The position numbers and the translations under genes are program-made. Source: Asterochloris sp. CNOR1 (lineage: Eukaryota; Chlorophyta; Trebouxiophyceae; Trebouxiales; Trebouxiaceae). From it: 64,000 nt of DNA. Of the stretch, positions 23,401-35,016 are shown one piece after another (position 1 is the stretch's first letter; every line of letters begins with the position of its first letter). The stretch lies in the NCBI GenBank assembly GCA_963969365.1, contig OZ017760.1, positions 1,612,001 through 1,676,000 of the forward strand, in the 5' to 3' direction. Under the pieces are notes generated by a model. That model was not told the DNA's origin. It did no database searches and saw only the letters and a list, made by a program, of their open reading frames with translations.

Positions 23401-24085
23401 CGTGCTCATCATCTCCCACAACAAGGGTGAGTTTAAGCATGCATGGTTGCCGCTATGGGCTGTCATCGAGTTAGCATCACAGCAGCTGTCATACAAGGCG
23501 CTGCCTGCCACACACAACTAGTTTGTGCCCTTTGGCTGACATTTCTGCTGCCGGTCCTGCTACAGAGTTCACAGACGCCATCTGCCCAACCCAGTGGGTG
23601 GTGGCTAATGGCAAGGTGCAGCTCAAGGGAGAGGTGGACAAGGCCTCACGGGACGCTGACAAGCTGGACTGGAAGCAGGCAGAGACCACCCTGGACGCCC
23701 TTGGCAACACTGTCAAGGTCAAGGTGAGGAGCCGCCAATAGAGCACTTTGGGGCCGCCGCAGAGCATGCTCTGATCTGGGGAGGCAGCCATGCGGCTTCT
23801 GTACTGTGTGGTACAGCCCCTGGGGTGGGAAACCTTGCAGCCCTGCTTGTGGTAGCTTTTCAGAGGCCTGCTGCCTGCATCTGACTGGTTTCTGGCACAG
23901 CAAAAGCTCTGCTTGTTGAGGTGCTGAGGTGGTTGCAGAAGTTGCTCACCAACCGCTGTGCACCTCACCTGCAGGGCCCCAAGAAGAAGCTGTCCAACAA
24001 GGAGAAGAAGCAGAGGGCCAAGGTCAGGAAGGCCCGCCGCGAGCGGGGTGAGGAGGTGTCTGACACAGACGAGGATGACCTCTGA
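14458..24085 (+). CDS. eEF3: Translation elongation factor 3 (ABCF-type eEF3)
   Basis: Twenty-one coding exons: 14458-14584, 14940-15058, 15612-15782, 16072-16326, 16669-16818, 17343-17551, 17825-17906, 18198-18332, 18568-18733, 19115-19269, 19577-19658, 19902-20024, 20302-20507, 20824-20981, 21283-21404, 21550-21728, 22146-22318, 22662-22831, 23262-23426, 23566-23723 and 23975-24085. Together they give 1071 residues (yeast eEF3 has 1044). HEAT repeats fill roughly residues 40-430. The first ABC domain has Walker [10 protein letters not shown] (~495), signature LSGGW (~578) and Walker [12 protein letters not shown]. The second has GANGAGKST (~742), LSGGQ and [10 protein letters not shown]. 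Between signature and Walker A of domain 2 sits the eEF3-type chromodomain-like insert ([19 protein letters not shown]). The tail is Lys-rich with an acidic end. eEF3 is a ribosome-bound ATPase that helps tRNA release from the E site. It looks intact. Confidence 0.96.
17125..17342 (+). repeat. Three decayed copies of the eEF3 exon 6 start and acceptor
   Basis: Just before the true exon at 17343 the intron repeats the exon start (GCAGTGGAGGCGCCTGCC followed by ATCATGGTGCCCCTGCTG). Decayed versions lie at about 17125-17195, 17196-17264 and 17265-17342, each about 70-80 bases. Each ends in a plausible acceptor ('ctcctgcag', 'ctcactgcag', 'ctcgctgcag'). Two copies also share 'tgacccactgattgcc'. 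Only the last acceptor opens the conserved reading frame. Confidence 0.9.
18726..18860 (+). repeat. Four tandem copies of the eEF3 exon 9 donor
   Basis: The exon end and donor 'ggcctacggtgagctcctgg' is followed by three near copies, 'ggcctatggtgatcccctgg', 'ggcctagggtgagctccttg' and 'ggcctatggtgagctcctga', with a period of about 35 bases. The first copy is the real splice site (exon ends at 18733). Confidence 0.93.
21741..21880 (+). repeat. Two-copy 69 bp repeat in eEF3 intron after exon 16
   Basis: 'ccaggggtctctgtctgctg' and the related 'ccaggggtctttgtctgctg' start two units of about 69 bases, each ending near 'cgcttgtggcc' or its equivalent. The first unit begins a few bases inside the intron. 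Confidence 0.85.
22872..23025 (+). repeat. Two-copy repeat in eEF3 intron after exon 18
   Basis: Two units of about 64 bases share 'ctgctgcgtgctg' or 'ctgctgcatgctg', then 'ctgtgcttctgcctgcctt' or its near match, then 'gtttgag'. They lie at 22872-22935 and 22960-23025. Confidence 0.8.
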
Positions 24086-24826
24086 GTGGGGCCAGCCAGC
24101 TTGCTGCACACCAGAGACCCAAAACAGTATAAAGCACTAGTAGTTGCAGTCAGTCAAGAGCACGCTGAGAGCTGGGCGGCATAGCAGGCCACAGCAGCGT
24201 GCCATGTCTGTCATGAACCCTTAGGATCGGCCTGTCATGCATAAAACATACTGCTTCAGGCTCCATAAGCCCCGCGGGAGATGTACACTGCCTTTGATGC
24301 AATCATTTACGAATTCACTTCTTGCGGCTGCTCAGTTGCTAAGTCATTGCCCAGCAACTTTGAAGAGAAGCGCCGCTGCCCATGCCTGACTCATGGGCAT
24401 AAGCCTCATCAAGCTTGGTGTCTGTTCTAGCTGATCAATTTGCGTTGTAACGACAAAAGTGTCCAACAGTATTAGCAAGCAAGCTGGGACTCAAAACATT
24501 GCTGCCAGTGCAGCCATGCCAGGGATGCCCTCATATTGTTAATGAAAATGGCTGCCGGATGGCACCCACCACTTCGGAATTTTCAAACTGCAAGCCCACA
24601 TCCTTATGCCTGTCAAGACTGCCCAGAACTATGTTCCCCCTATGTGCAAGCCTGTAAGGGGCATCCATCTCCTGATCCCTAGCCAGTAGTGTTCAAGCTG
24701 GGTTCTTGTTGCAGCTGACCACAACAGAAGGGTCAACAGTGTTCAAAATTGAGCCGTGAACCAGCCTGGCAGCAGAGGAGATGGTCATGAGCACAGATGG
24801 TGTCACAAGCAGAGCCGTCCAGGGCC
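24086..24826. other. Convergent 3' region, eEF3 and DedA-like genes
   Basis: This 740-base AT-richer stretch should hold both 3' UTRs. A TGTAA at about 24446 could serve eEF3. I see no coding or RNA signal in it. Confidence 0.5.
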
Positions 24827-27800
24827 TCAAACATACGAGGAGACTGCGTTTCCGCCATGAGGGGAGTCATGAGGAGACCAGGGGCTGTCATCAGAGTGAA
24901 GGGTGAGGCTGCTGCTGTTTTCAGCTCTGCCTGGCAAGGTTCGCCGAGCCTGCAGCATGTGAGTAACAGCTGCTGCCGGAGGGAGACACGCGAACAGCTG
25001 CAGCAGGCCGCTTCTGTCAGTGGCCCAGGTGCTGCTGGAAAGATGCCACGAACAGGAGATGGCTGCGGCCTGCCAATGCATGCAGGCCAGATGCCAGACT
25101 TGACAGGACTTTCCGAGCCACTGATGACTGAGGCTTACCAACACCCGTGAAGGGAGCAGGGCCTCTTCGTCATCAAGCCCTGAATCGTCATTCCCGCTGT
25201 CGCGGTGGCTGTCTGCTGCAGGCGCTGCCTGCATCTCTGCCTCTGCACGTCTAAAAGCCCGTCTGCACAGCAGACAGCATGGTGTGGGTTGTAGCAGGCG
25301 CAAGAGCAGGGGTGCCCCTGTTCTCTGATTTGAAACTGCAGCAGACACCAGGCAGCCATCTGAGCTGGATGGCAGCCACAGCTGCCATTTGGCCCCACCC
25401 TGAACCCAGCCCACAGCAGGGACGTCCAGCAGATCGGTGCAGTGAGCAGGCAGCAACAGCACAGCACACAACCTTGTCTTGCCAGCCAACCTTGGTAGCC
25501 TCAGGGGCAGGCATCCTAGGGTTGCCGCCTTAGACACAGCCACAGTGTTTGATCAGAGATGCACTGCAAATGCGCTGCTGTGGTACTTGAAAACACTTGG
25601 CGCACATATGTTGCAAAGACGCAAGTGCTCAGTTGAGCAGTGTTGGCCATGCATCCTGGAAGGACACCTGACAACAAAGGTAGACCACACGACCGCCGTG
25701 ATCATGAAGAAGCAGGTCACTCCCATGAGCACATATTTGATGGGCCCATGAGCCCCCCCCTTGCCATCGATGACTGAGGAGATGTCCTCAGACAGGGAGC
25801 CAAAGTAGCACAGGATTGAGCACTCAGGGATGATGCCTGCAGGGCAGCGAAGACCTGCATCCAGGTGAGGCAGCAAAGAGGTGCTGCAGGCTGCACCATC
25901 CGCTCTGTGGTATAAAGTAATGGACATGCTTGGTGGGGCGGCTGCTACCACAGCGGTAGTGCTGAGGGGATGCTGTTTGATTGTGATGCCTAGCATGACA
26001 GAATGCGTCGTGACTGCTCAGTAGTTCTCTTGGCAGAAGAGACAAAGTAGCACCAGAAGCAGCATCACATGGGAATGCTGCCAGGACAGGCAGATAGAGA
26101 ACGATTGTGGCAGCTGTCAGGCTGACGCTCTCTGGCGCAGAGCCTGCAGGACAGTGAGGCACGCTGGGAGGCTGCGCTTTGACACTTGCTTAACCAACTT
26201 GTTGACCGTGATCGTGATGCTTCGCACGGTCACAGTCACGTACCACAACGGCAGTGCTCAAGTAATGCTAGACTAGCACAGGGTAGAGCACTGGGTATCA
26301 TGCCTGCAGGGCAGTGAAGCAGGGTGCACAGTGTCAGCAGCAGCTAGCGGCATTGCGCAGACCAATGACAGGTCTTGCACTGGACAGTGCTGGATGAGAT
26401 GGCTGCTGACAGGCATTACAAAATGGAGCACTCAGAGGGGAATATATTTGTAGCCAGGGTGCAGTAGAGCGCCTGATGAGGTGGCGGCAGCAGTCCTGGC
26501 TGGCTTCAACTGGCAGCAAGACCGGACTGTGGCAGAGTGCAGGCAGAAGAAAATTGCCACGTTCTCCTGCAGAGTTGTGCATGACCTGCAAGAGCTGCTT
26601 TAGCTCAGCCACATGTAGATTTGGAACCTAATGCTTAGCAGTATCCTGTGAGCCATGCCACAAAGCAGCGTGCCTGACTGACACGAAGCATTGCTTGGCA
26701 GGCCCAGTCCAGCCACTAGCCAGCCTCAGACAAAGCTGCAACCCCCCTGTACGTCCATGCCCTCACCAAAGAAGGACGTGACGGAGAAGACCCAGAAATT
26801 CATGCCAGTCAGCGCCATCGCAATGTTGAGGACATTGTAGGGCACTGCGGGGCTCAGCCGCAGCAGCAGGAGCAGCTTCCAGCCCTCCTCTTGGATGGCC
26901 CTGTCCAAGACGTCCCACTTCTTCCACTTGGCCCTCATGTACCCTGACATGGCGTCCCGCAGGAGGTACCTGCAGGGTGGCAGCAGAGTAGGCTCTCTTG
27001 CATAGCCCTGCCAGTGGCTATCACTGACAGGTGGGTACATGCAAGAACATTGCTGCCCTAAGTGTGAGCAGCTGCTGAGTCAGCAGCTGCCGTCATGTAG
27101 CCGGACATGGCGGCCGGTAGCAGGTTCCTGCAGAGTTGCTCAGGCATTAGGTGAGCTTCGAGTGCAGTGCCTGCGCCTGCAGCAGCCTAGGAAGGTTCCT
27201 GGGTGTAGTGTCCCATAGCAGACACCTGCACTGGGAGAAAGCCGCCTCTGATGCATGGCTCCACAAAGGTTATCCTGCAGTCAGGGAGTCTGTTAGAGCG
27301 GCTGGGAAGGTGTAGCGCCGCACAGGAAGGCCGTCACAAGGCTGGCCGGGGTTGGCCCCAATGCAGTGTTTGCAAGGTGGTCAAGGGTTGCAGTGCAACA
27401 TGTGAGTTGGGGTCGCCCCAGTCAGCAGCACACATAAATCAGACACGGCAACTGAGTAGAGAGCGTCCTGCCCGCTGGCTGCTGGCCTGGCCAGCAGTAT
27501 TGCAAGCCCATGGCCCCACACTGCAAGAGTTGAGCTGGCGCTGCATGCTGACCCAAAGGCTGCAGTCAGCCACAGCAGCGCAGCAACAAGCCAGTGTCAC
27601 AGTGCAGTGCACGGTCGCTCAATCTGCATGAGCTCAGCCAGCAGTGCAGTGCCACCAGGAGAGGCAGCTGCATGCAGCCCTGCTGCTCACCTGGCCAGCA
27701 GGAAGGCGAGCGGCTGCCCGACCCCTCCCCCCACCCAGACTGCTAGAAGGCCTTTGGGGAATCTGGAAGCAACAGCAACTGACCTTTTAGCATGTGAATG

Positions 27801-29981
27801 TGTTGCGCTGTCTGGTACAAGCCAAGAGCGGACAGCACAGTGCTACATGTGCCCTGGTACAAAAGCACCAATCAGGTCTCCAGGCCTGACTGCTGACTGC
27901 GGCAGGCGTGGCAGGTGTCTGATGGGACCAACAGCAACGCCTGCTGCAGTCTGGGCCTGGGACTGTGGCCTGCACCTGGCGGGGACCATGGCAGCTGGGG
28001 CTCCCAGGCCCGCTCAGCGTGCCAGACGTTTCAGAGCTCACCCAAAGACGAATCCTGCGCCCAGAATCAGTACCACTCCGGGCAGGAAAAGGGCGACATT
28101 GGCGCAGTAGATGGCCAGGAAGATGCCCCAGCCCCGCCAGTTGTTCTGCTTCTGGAACCACCGCAGCAGGGCCCCAAAAATCTTGAAACCCTGCAGGCAC
28201 AGTGGGCTGCATGCCCTTGCAAGCCTTCTGGACCAAGTGGCAAGACCAGATGGCTGCGGCGGCACCTAGGGCAAAATTTGGCATGGTGACAGAGGTCTCC
28301 TGATTGCTGGCATGTGAGTGTCTGCTGACGGAGCACACGCTGGACAGGTTGTGCCATGCAGGAGCCACCAGGCAGCCCATGGGGTATGACAGGTCGGAGC
28401 ATGACACCTTGACTGACTGTCTGGTGCAGACAGAAAGATGGTGCCTGCAGACACAAGATGGCGGCAGGTCTACCCAGGTTGAGGTATGGGTTCCACCTTT
28501 ACTGAGACGAGCACGATGAGGGTGATGATGACTGCCAGCACAAGGGCCTTCTCCCAGTTGCCCAGGCAGAAGTGGAAGATCCTGGCAAACACACTACGCT
28601 TGTCTGTGGTAGGCTGCAGGGCAGGGCAGGGAGGCAGTCATGCTTGAGGAGTCATGCAGCCCCACATGTGCTGCACAGTGCAGGGAGAGAAGCGGCAGTG
28701 ATGCACCTCATTCTGGCAGTTTTACTGCACAGCACAGCATGAAGGGGTTCAGCACTTGGGACTATGCAGGCTGCCCAAAGCTCAGGAGGGCGGCGCTCTG
28801 GGCTGTCAATCTGGCAGCCTTCACTTGCAGACAGTGAAGCATGTCCACTGCAGGCTGCAGATCAGGTGACAGAGTCAGCTGCTGGCAGGCCGAGAGATTA
28901 GCCTCTGCTGATGTTGCAACATTTGCAGGCAGGCTCAACATTGACAGCTGCATGTCTGCAACTCACAACATGGGCTAAGAGCTGCCGCAATGAGCGGCAA
29001 TTCAGAGGGTCGGGGAATGCATGCGCTGAGGGTTTGGGTGCAGCATGCAGGCCAATGCTCCTCCGCAGATCTGCCGTCAACAGACGTGCAGCCCTCCCCC
29101 AAAGAAGGCTGCAGCATTGCACCCTGCGTGTGCTTGCCAGCTTGAGCCCACCTGATGCTGGCGCAACAATCCTTCCATGCAGCCAGTGCTGTCTCGCATG
29201 TGAATGTTTGCCCACCTGTTGTTGGGCAGGGAAGCTGCGCTGGTCCTTGGCAGGCTGCTGCTGCGCAACTTGCACCACTGGGGAGGCGGGTGGCGACAAT
29301 GGGTCTGTGTTTGGCAGCATGGGCAGCTCTATGTCCTCGGACTCCCCCTCTGTCTTGCCCTGGCTGCTGCCTGACAGGCTCGACAGTGCCACCTTCACTC
29401 TCGCTCCCCAGCTGGGCCGTCTGCATGCAGTAAAGACAGCAACTTGCTCTTGCCTGTGAGCCAGCACTGCCTGGTGAGAGGCTACATGTGCAGTCCTCTC
29501 GTGCGGCGCGGCGGCCTGCAGACAGCAGCTTCACACTGCTCTGCTTGTGCCCCAGCATGCCGCAGGATGACACTGGTGTGCACCATCCACTGCCAGCTGG
29601 ACGGCCTGCAGGGGGGGCAGGACAGAGTGCTGGTGTTGCCTGGCCTGTGTTTGGACATCAATTGTGAAAGGGAGTGTGTGCATCCTCTTGGGTGGTAAGA
29701 CTTGGAGCATGTCAGCCCATTGCAGCATGAGGTGATACGATCCCTCAAAGGCAACAGCAGGTAGGCCGGCATGGGGAGCTGCGGCACTGAAGGCAGCAGG
29801 CAGCTGAGCCAGCAGCATGCAGGGCATGCCAGCAAGCGATGGAGTCAGGCCCGCTCACATCAGGAGCGCAGCAGGAGCCGCCCTGCAGGAGCAGGAGCCT
29901 GACTCACCTGCTGGGCGCAGCAGCACTGGGAGAAGCAAGACCATCTGCGGGCTGAGTCTCATCTGCTGTGGGGGCCTCCAT
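24827..29981 (-). CDS. TVP38/TMEM64 family (DedA-like, VTT domain) membrane protein
   Basis: Nine exons in transcript order: 29981-29908, 29420-29216, 28613-28497, 28190-28042, 27762-27691, 26969-26767, 25836-25668, 25262-25139 and 24949-24827 (TGA), 411 residues, all phases consistent. Residues 1-95 are Ser/Pro/acidic and cytosolic-looking. A membrane segment (LVLAVIITLIVLVSV) follows. The VTT core starts WRGWGIFLAIYCANVALFLP, then GVVLILGAGFVFGFPKG, VGQPLAFLLAR, the hallmark LLLLRLSPAVPYNVLN, ALTGMNFWVF, FFGIIPECSILCYFGS and a last membrane segment (CFFMITAVVWSTFVV). The tail has an RRAFRRAEAE segment and Ser/Asp-rich ends. Relatives (TVP38, TMEM41/64) act in Golgi/ER traffic and lipid scrambling. 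The start ATG 29981 gives MEAPTADETQ. Two introns hold decayed copies of exon starts. Confidence 0.92.
26039..26319 (-). repeat. Two decayed copies of DedA-like exon 7 start and acceptor
   Basis: The true exon edge on the plus strand reads 'caaagtagcacaggattgag' then 'cctgcagggcagcgaag' (25801-25852). A close copy lies at 26272-26319 ('actagcacagggtagagcac' then 'cctgcagggcagtgaag'). A weaker one lies at 26039-26093 ('gacaaagtagcaccagaag' then 'gctgccaggacaggcag'). Both lie upstream of the exon in transcript direction. Confidence 0.85.
27088..27135 (-). repeat. Decayed copy of DedA-like exon 6 start and acceptor
   Basis: The true edge (plus strand 26923-26975) reads 'ctcatgtaccctgacatggc' then 'ggaggtacctgcag'. 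The copy reads 'gtcatgtagccggacatggc' then 'agcaggttcctgcag'. The copy is in the upstream intron and its frame is closed. Confidence 0.9.
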
Positions 29982-31646
29982 TGTGCTTCAGATGCCTTGG
30001 TGGCGCCCTGGAGCGCCCTAGGGCGCAGGGCTGTTGAAAGCAAGGGCAACGGTGCTGTGATGCGCGCCTGCTGCTGGGTGCAGCTAGCCCAACGGGGGCA
30101 CGCTGCCGTGTGGGGTCTCCTGAGTCGTCAGCAGCGTGCCAGCCTGGGGCAGGCAGTCTGGGGCAGGCCTGCCCAGCATATGCACAAGCCTGCCGCAGCT
30201 GCTGCTGTCATGGTCAATTTTAGGCGGCACATGCTGTCTGCTCCCACTGGCTGCCTGCTGGGCCGATGTGGCCCTTGCCTGTTTATGCTGCTGGTTTTGG
30301 GATGCTCAGCCCCCTGCTGAAGATGTCTATCAAGCCCACGAGTACCTCTGCTTATGGCAAAGGGAGCTGGCTGCAGCTGGTCCCTGGGAGGAGTTGCCTT
30401 TTGGGTAATGTGCCGGAAGGTTATGTGTTTCAGTGCTTTCGTTGAGACTGTCCTCCAAGTCAACAAGAGCTCGAATGCGAGCCAGCAATAGATGCTCAGA
30501 AAGGTTTCTTGAGAGGAAGCCCCATGCGGTTGACTTGTAAGTCAATGGCACACTAGCATGTCTGCTGCAGCCAGCTTGACAAGTGAGGGGCTGGCATGTT
30601 GACTGTGTGCATAAGTCAGTAACTTCAACCATGCCATCATGTAAGCTCGATTGATGGGTGACAGACAGCATTGCTGCCTTGCCTGGGGAGAAAGGGTGTC
30701 TGCCTGCTGGCATCATGGCATTCAGCATCCTTAGATGCCAGGCCAGGATTGGCCAGATCACATACTCTGCAATGAGCACTTTGCTTGACGTGAGAAGCTC
30801 CGAGCTGGTACTCAGGCGTCGCTGCACACCCACTCACCCAGCATACCCTTCCCAGGCCGGACAGGCATCCGGGGAGAGGTGGCGCTGGCCAGCCTGCTGC
30901 AGCAGCCCTTTGCCTGCCAGGATGGTGCAGAGGACACACTAGTACAGGCAGGTCGCCTGCTGTCTGCGGTGCTGAGGCAGGACAAAAGGCTTGCTGCAGC
31001 CGCCAAGCGAGGCGGCGTTGCAGGTGACAGGGCTAACTGGTGCAATCATTGCTGGCATCTTGCCACAGTGCTGTCAGATCCTGCGTGCCTGTGGTGGACC
31101 AGAGCACCCTAAGCCCAAGGCAGCCAAGTCAGGCGGGCCTGATGAGGCACTTCCCTGTTTAGGTGCAATACCTTGGTAAGATGTGGAGGAGTAGAGCATT
31201 TGGATTAGACTGATTGGTAAGCAGCTGACCTGCTTCACCAAGCTGGTCAATTGCTTGGACCACGTCTCTGGTGGTCCTGAGGGGACTGAGGTTCTTGGCC
31301 CACATGATGAGCAGACTGCACGGCCTGGGCAAGTGGTCAACTGAACCTCAACATTGACTGCAATGCTGCTTGCTTCAGCTCTGTGACGTCACTTGAATTA
31401 AAGTCTTGCTCACTTGGATTCATTGTCATGTGAGGCCCAGCCAGACAGCAGCCTCAATTCGATGACCTTCCTCAGATTGCGTGTAGTTCACACAAACACT
31501 AACTACTCTGATTCAGCCTCATCCAACGCTTGTGAGAAGGACTTGGCATTGATGGGTGCATGCCCATTGGTTGGCCCATGGTGGACCGGCAAGGGCCTGC
31601 AGCAAACGCCAGCTGCTCAGCAGCCTGGTGCGTGCCACAAGCCAGA
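29982..31646. other. Intergenic region between DedA-like and TMEM45-like genes
   Basis: This should hold the promoter of the DedA-like gene and the 3' end of the TMEM45-like gene. Some open frames exist, but none shows conserved-looking protein or clean splice borders. A short further 3' exon of the TMEM45-like gene in this stretch cannot be excluded. Confidence 0.4.
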
Positions 31647-34600
31647 TCAAACAACAAAGCTGCAGATTAGGCAGGAAAGGCAGACAATGCAGGTCGCCCA
31701 ATCAGGTGCACAGACAGAGATTGCCCCATCAGGCACACAGCTGCAGGGCACCCACTTGTAGGTTCTCTGCTGGCGCTTGTAGTACACCTTCATGCCGCAG
31801 AAGACTGCAGCCAACAGCACAAGCCTCAGCATGGCTCACTGGGTGTGCTCTGTGTTGTCTGATGGCGTGACAATGCAACAAGCAGCAAGTGACATCTTCT
31901 GAGGCAGTGACCTGCATGTTGCCAATCCTTTTGTTTGGACTCAACAAAAATGGATGTGCCTGTCCATTCAACTGTAAGCTGCCACAACTTTTCGTGACGA
32001 GCTTCATCCTGGCAAACAGACTTACCTGTCAAGCTGAACATCATCACAAACATCCACCAGGTGACATAAACCACCGGGACGAACATTACTGAGCCGTGAT
32101 AGTCGGGGTCCCACTGCATGTTATCTGCACAGGCAGAAGTAGCTCAGCGGGAGAGCATTGTGGCTGCTGAGAGACACCGTGAGCAGGCCACCAATTGACA
32201 TTGAGCAGCTGTCTCTGGGCTGCTAAGGCAGCTGGGAGTAGCACAAAGCAGAGACTTTGCAGGTGCCCCATGCCAGGCTGCTTGGTAGGCCCAAGGTGGC
32301 AGCAGGAGACAGTGCCGCCGTCTGCGAAAGCCCCAGCCTTCAGACCAGATGCTCAGAGAGCAGCAGCGCCTGGGGGGCTGGGGCAGCTTTTGCTACAGGC
32401 AGACCAAAGCACAGGTGCATCAGTGCCACGGAGGCTTGATCAGACCTGGCATGAAAACATCCCACCAGCGCTGCCGGGAGGCATGCACAGTGAGGCAAGC
32501 CCACCTGTTGCACACAAGCCCAGCAGGACTGCAGCTGCAGTGGGCACCCCCCTGACTGAACAGGATGTTGGCTACCAGGACGAACCACATGCCTTGCATG
32601 ATGATGAGCATGCACCAAGCCTGTGCACAAGGGGTTGCTGCCAATTCCCTTTACAGCTTTGTCTGAGATGTAAGCCAGGGCCTGTGGTGCACAAACACAA
32701 TGCCGACCCCAACTTTATGCTGAATCCAACTGTAAGCCCACCTCTGAACAGGATGTGGGCCACCTGGATGAACCAAATGCCCTGCATGATGATGAGCATG
32801 GGCCGCGCGGCTGCCAGAAGGAAGTTGTTGGGGCGGCACATCTCCCCCACAATGACAACAAAGGTGGACAAGATTGTGATGACCAACAGGGTGTGCACCC
32901 TTACATCCAGCGCGTACCCCTGCAGGCACATCATCGGAGGTTTTGTAGCTTATTTGGTGTACGTCAAGGAGTGTAGCATGGCATTATGTTGTCATGGATC
33001 TGTCTGGCAGGCTAGGCGCGAGCAGGTGCCCTGCTGTGGTCTCCTGCAGGGCAGCAGGTCAAAAACAAGATCTCACTGAAGATCTTCACAAAGGGTGGCA
33101 AAGTTTGTGACCGCGCATCTGGGCGGTCTGCCTGCCGCATGGCGGCCACTGACAATCTGGCACCTCTGAAGCCTTGTAAATGCAAGCTGTCTGAGCTTTG
33201 ACCTCTGCAAGCGTGGCCAGGACGGCCATGGATGCTGTGTGGGCTCGGCGCTGCCATCAATGTCATGCAGCAATCTACCAATGTCTTATGCTGCATGCCG
33301 CAATGCTGTGCGCAGGCAAGCGCCCAGCCGTCAAAGACAGCAGCTTGCACACCAGGGTTAGAGCCTACCTGAAGGTGGAAGGCAAAAAGGAGGCCCTCTA
33401 TGAGCACAGCCATGCTGAGGGATGCCTGCAACATCAGCAACCAGTTCTTTAGGCATCTGCCCAGCAGGACCAGCAGCAGCCTTGCAGATCAAGCCACTGG
33501 TCACAGGCAGGTGTGAGGCAGGGGTGCACTTACCAGGCTGCAGGAATTTGCTTGCACCGCATACCAGTGGCACCACAGCAGGCTCATACTACAACACCAA
33601 GCGGCGCTGCACCTCGCAGCATGCACCATGCAGGCTGCACAGACATTCAGCACAGCACAGCCTCTGAAGACTGCATCCATCAGGGGCTCACATGATGTAT
33701 GCCGCTGGGCATCCTGGCACAACTCCACTGGTTGCTGTGGTAAATTGAACCCAAGAGACGCCACACAGGGCCCCAAACTCACGTGTTCGATGCCGCTGGG
33801 CATCTTAGCATAGTGGGACAGCACGTCCACACAGCCCGACAGCAGGAAGGCCAGGTACATGGCTGAGTGCTGCCAGTCCTGCAGGTGGTGCTCCACAAAA
33901 CGCCCATCCTCCTCATACAGGTACCTGCGGGTGAGGAGGGACAGGGCTGATGCACCTCATGCCACAGCACTGCTGAGTGCTGCCACACAAGGCCACAAGG
34001 GCCTACCGACCCAAGCATGCGGCACTGCAATGCAGCGGGGCAGCTACTTCAATGGCAATACTTACTGGTGCAGGATGCATGAGGCGCAGCAAGGCATCAG
34101 GTATCAGGTCGCCCTGCAGTCTGCTGCACATCTGCGAGCCTCCACCCGGGGTCTCTCTGGCTTCGCCCTGCTCAGGCATAATTCACCATCGTTTTAGTCC
34201 CAACAGGCATGCTCTAGCCGAAACCTTCCACGAAACATCATGGTCGGCCCCTGGTGCAGGTCTTACCCCAGACCTTGGGCCTGCCCCTCATGCACACCTG
34301 ACTTGAGCAAGGTGTTGTGCTCTGGGGAGCTGCACCTGAAATGGGGCTGGCCGGCCCAGAGCTCTCCATTGATGCCAATGAACGTGAGAGTGATCTTCAG
34401 CCACGGCTCCAGCATGCGTGCCCGCGCGCAGGGGAACTCGTGCCAAGCTCTGGAGCTGAACGGGGCTTTGGCAGTCGCCTGCATGCAGAGGGGCAAGCTT
34501 GTTGTCATGCAGTGTTTCAGGCTTGGTCTGGCGCTGACCAAAGCATGAGCTGGCCTTTGCTGAGTGGCAAGCGCCAGAGACAAGCCAACCAGCCTGCAGC

Positions 34601-35016
34601 ATACGACATGATCAGCCTGCTTGAGCAGCGCCACTCAGCCTGTGTGGAGTATTGCTCCCAAATGGGGTTCTGCTCTAGACATCTGCAACCTGACCATTCA
34701 GATCTGCACATGGGGCAGCATATCTCGTATCTCAAGCAGATGCGCAGCACTCCTCAGGACTCTGCCTAGCATGCTGCCACCCCTTGCACAGCAACCCCTG
34801 TTGCCACCATGGGTACCAACACCAGGCAGCTAGTTGGCTTCAGCGTCTGACCTTCAGGTATTGCCGAAAGACCATGACCAGCCAGTAGCTGCCCCAGGTC
34901 AGGAAGAACCCCCCTGGAAGGACGTGCCCCAGGAAGGCGCCGTGTGTGGGGTGCCGGATAGTGCCGGGCGGCAGGGCCACTGCTGCTGCTGCTGTGTCAT
35001 GGTCCATGTGATCCAT
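31647..35016 (-). CDS. TMEM45/DUF716-family membrane protein
   Basis: Seven exons in transcript order: 35016-34852, 34478-34336, 33924-33783, 33425-33369, 32919-32742, 32124-32026 and 31804-31647, about 313 residues. Family landmarks appear in order: the N-terminal HGAFLGHVLPGGFFLTWGSYW, EEDGRFVEHHLQDWQHSAMY, ASLSMAVLIEGLLFAFHLQ, VHTLLVITILSTFVVIV, then PMLIIMQGIWFIQVAHILF and YVTWWMFVMMFSL. These give about seven membrane segments. TMEM45 proteins are poorly understood; plant members are linked to viral-defence responses. The start MDHMDHD at 35016 was chosen because family N-termini are short. The last exon is less certain: after KVYYKRQQRTYK it reads through to a stop at 31647, but a donor right after that segment could lead to another exon. 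The neighbouring DedA-like gene is co-oriented. Confidence 0.86.
32541..32612 (-). repeat. Decayed copy of TMEM45-like exon 5 end and donor
   Basis: On the plus strand the true exon end 32733-32802 reads 'ctgaacaggatgtgggccac' and 'ctgcatgatgatgagcatg'. The copy at 32541-32612 reads 'ctgaacaggatgttggctac' and 'ttgcatgatgatgagcatg'. In the copy the frame still encodes MLIIMQG, but the donor is changed. It lies downstream of the exon in transcript direction. Confidence 0.92.

Noticed and set aside
24827-25543. Single 238-codon minus-strand gene
   Set aside because: It contains two real exons of the DedA-like gene (25262-25139 and 24949-24827) joined by an intron that happens to stay open.
32137-32205. 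tRNA-like sequence 'gtagctcagcgggagagca' inside a TMEM45-like intron
   Set aside because: It matches a tRNA A box and D arm, but no B box (GGTTCRANNCC) or acceptor stem follows, so it is at best a tRNA fragment or chance.
32195-33079. Long plus-strand open frame of about 294 codons
   Set aside because: It is antisense to the TMEM45-like exons and introns, has no conserved look, and the minus-strand reading is far better supported.
34298-34335. Longer end for TMEM45-like exon 2
   Set aside because: The frame continues, but only a donor after 34336 gives the phase needed by exon 3 and the continuous family alignment.
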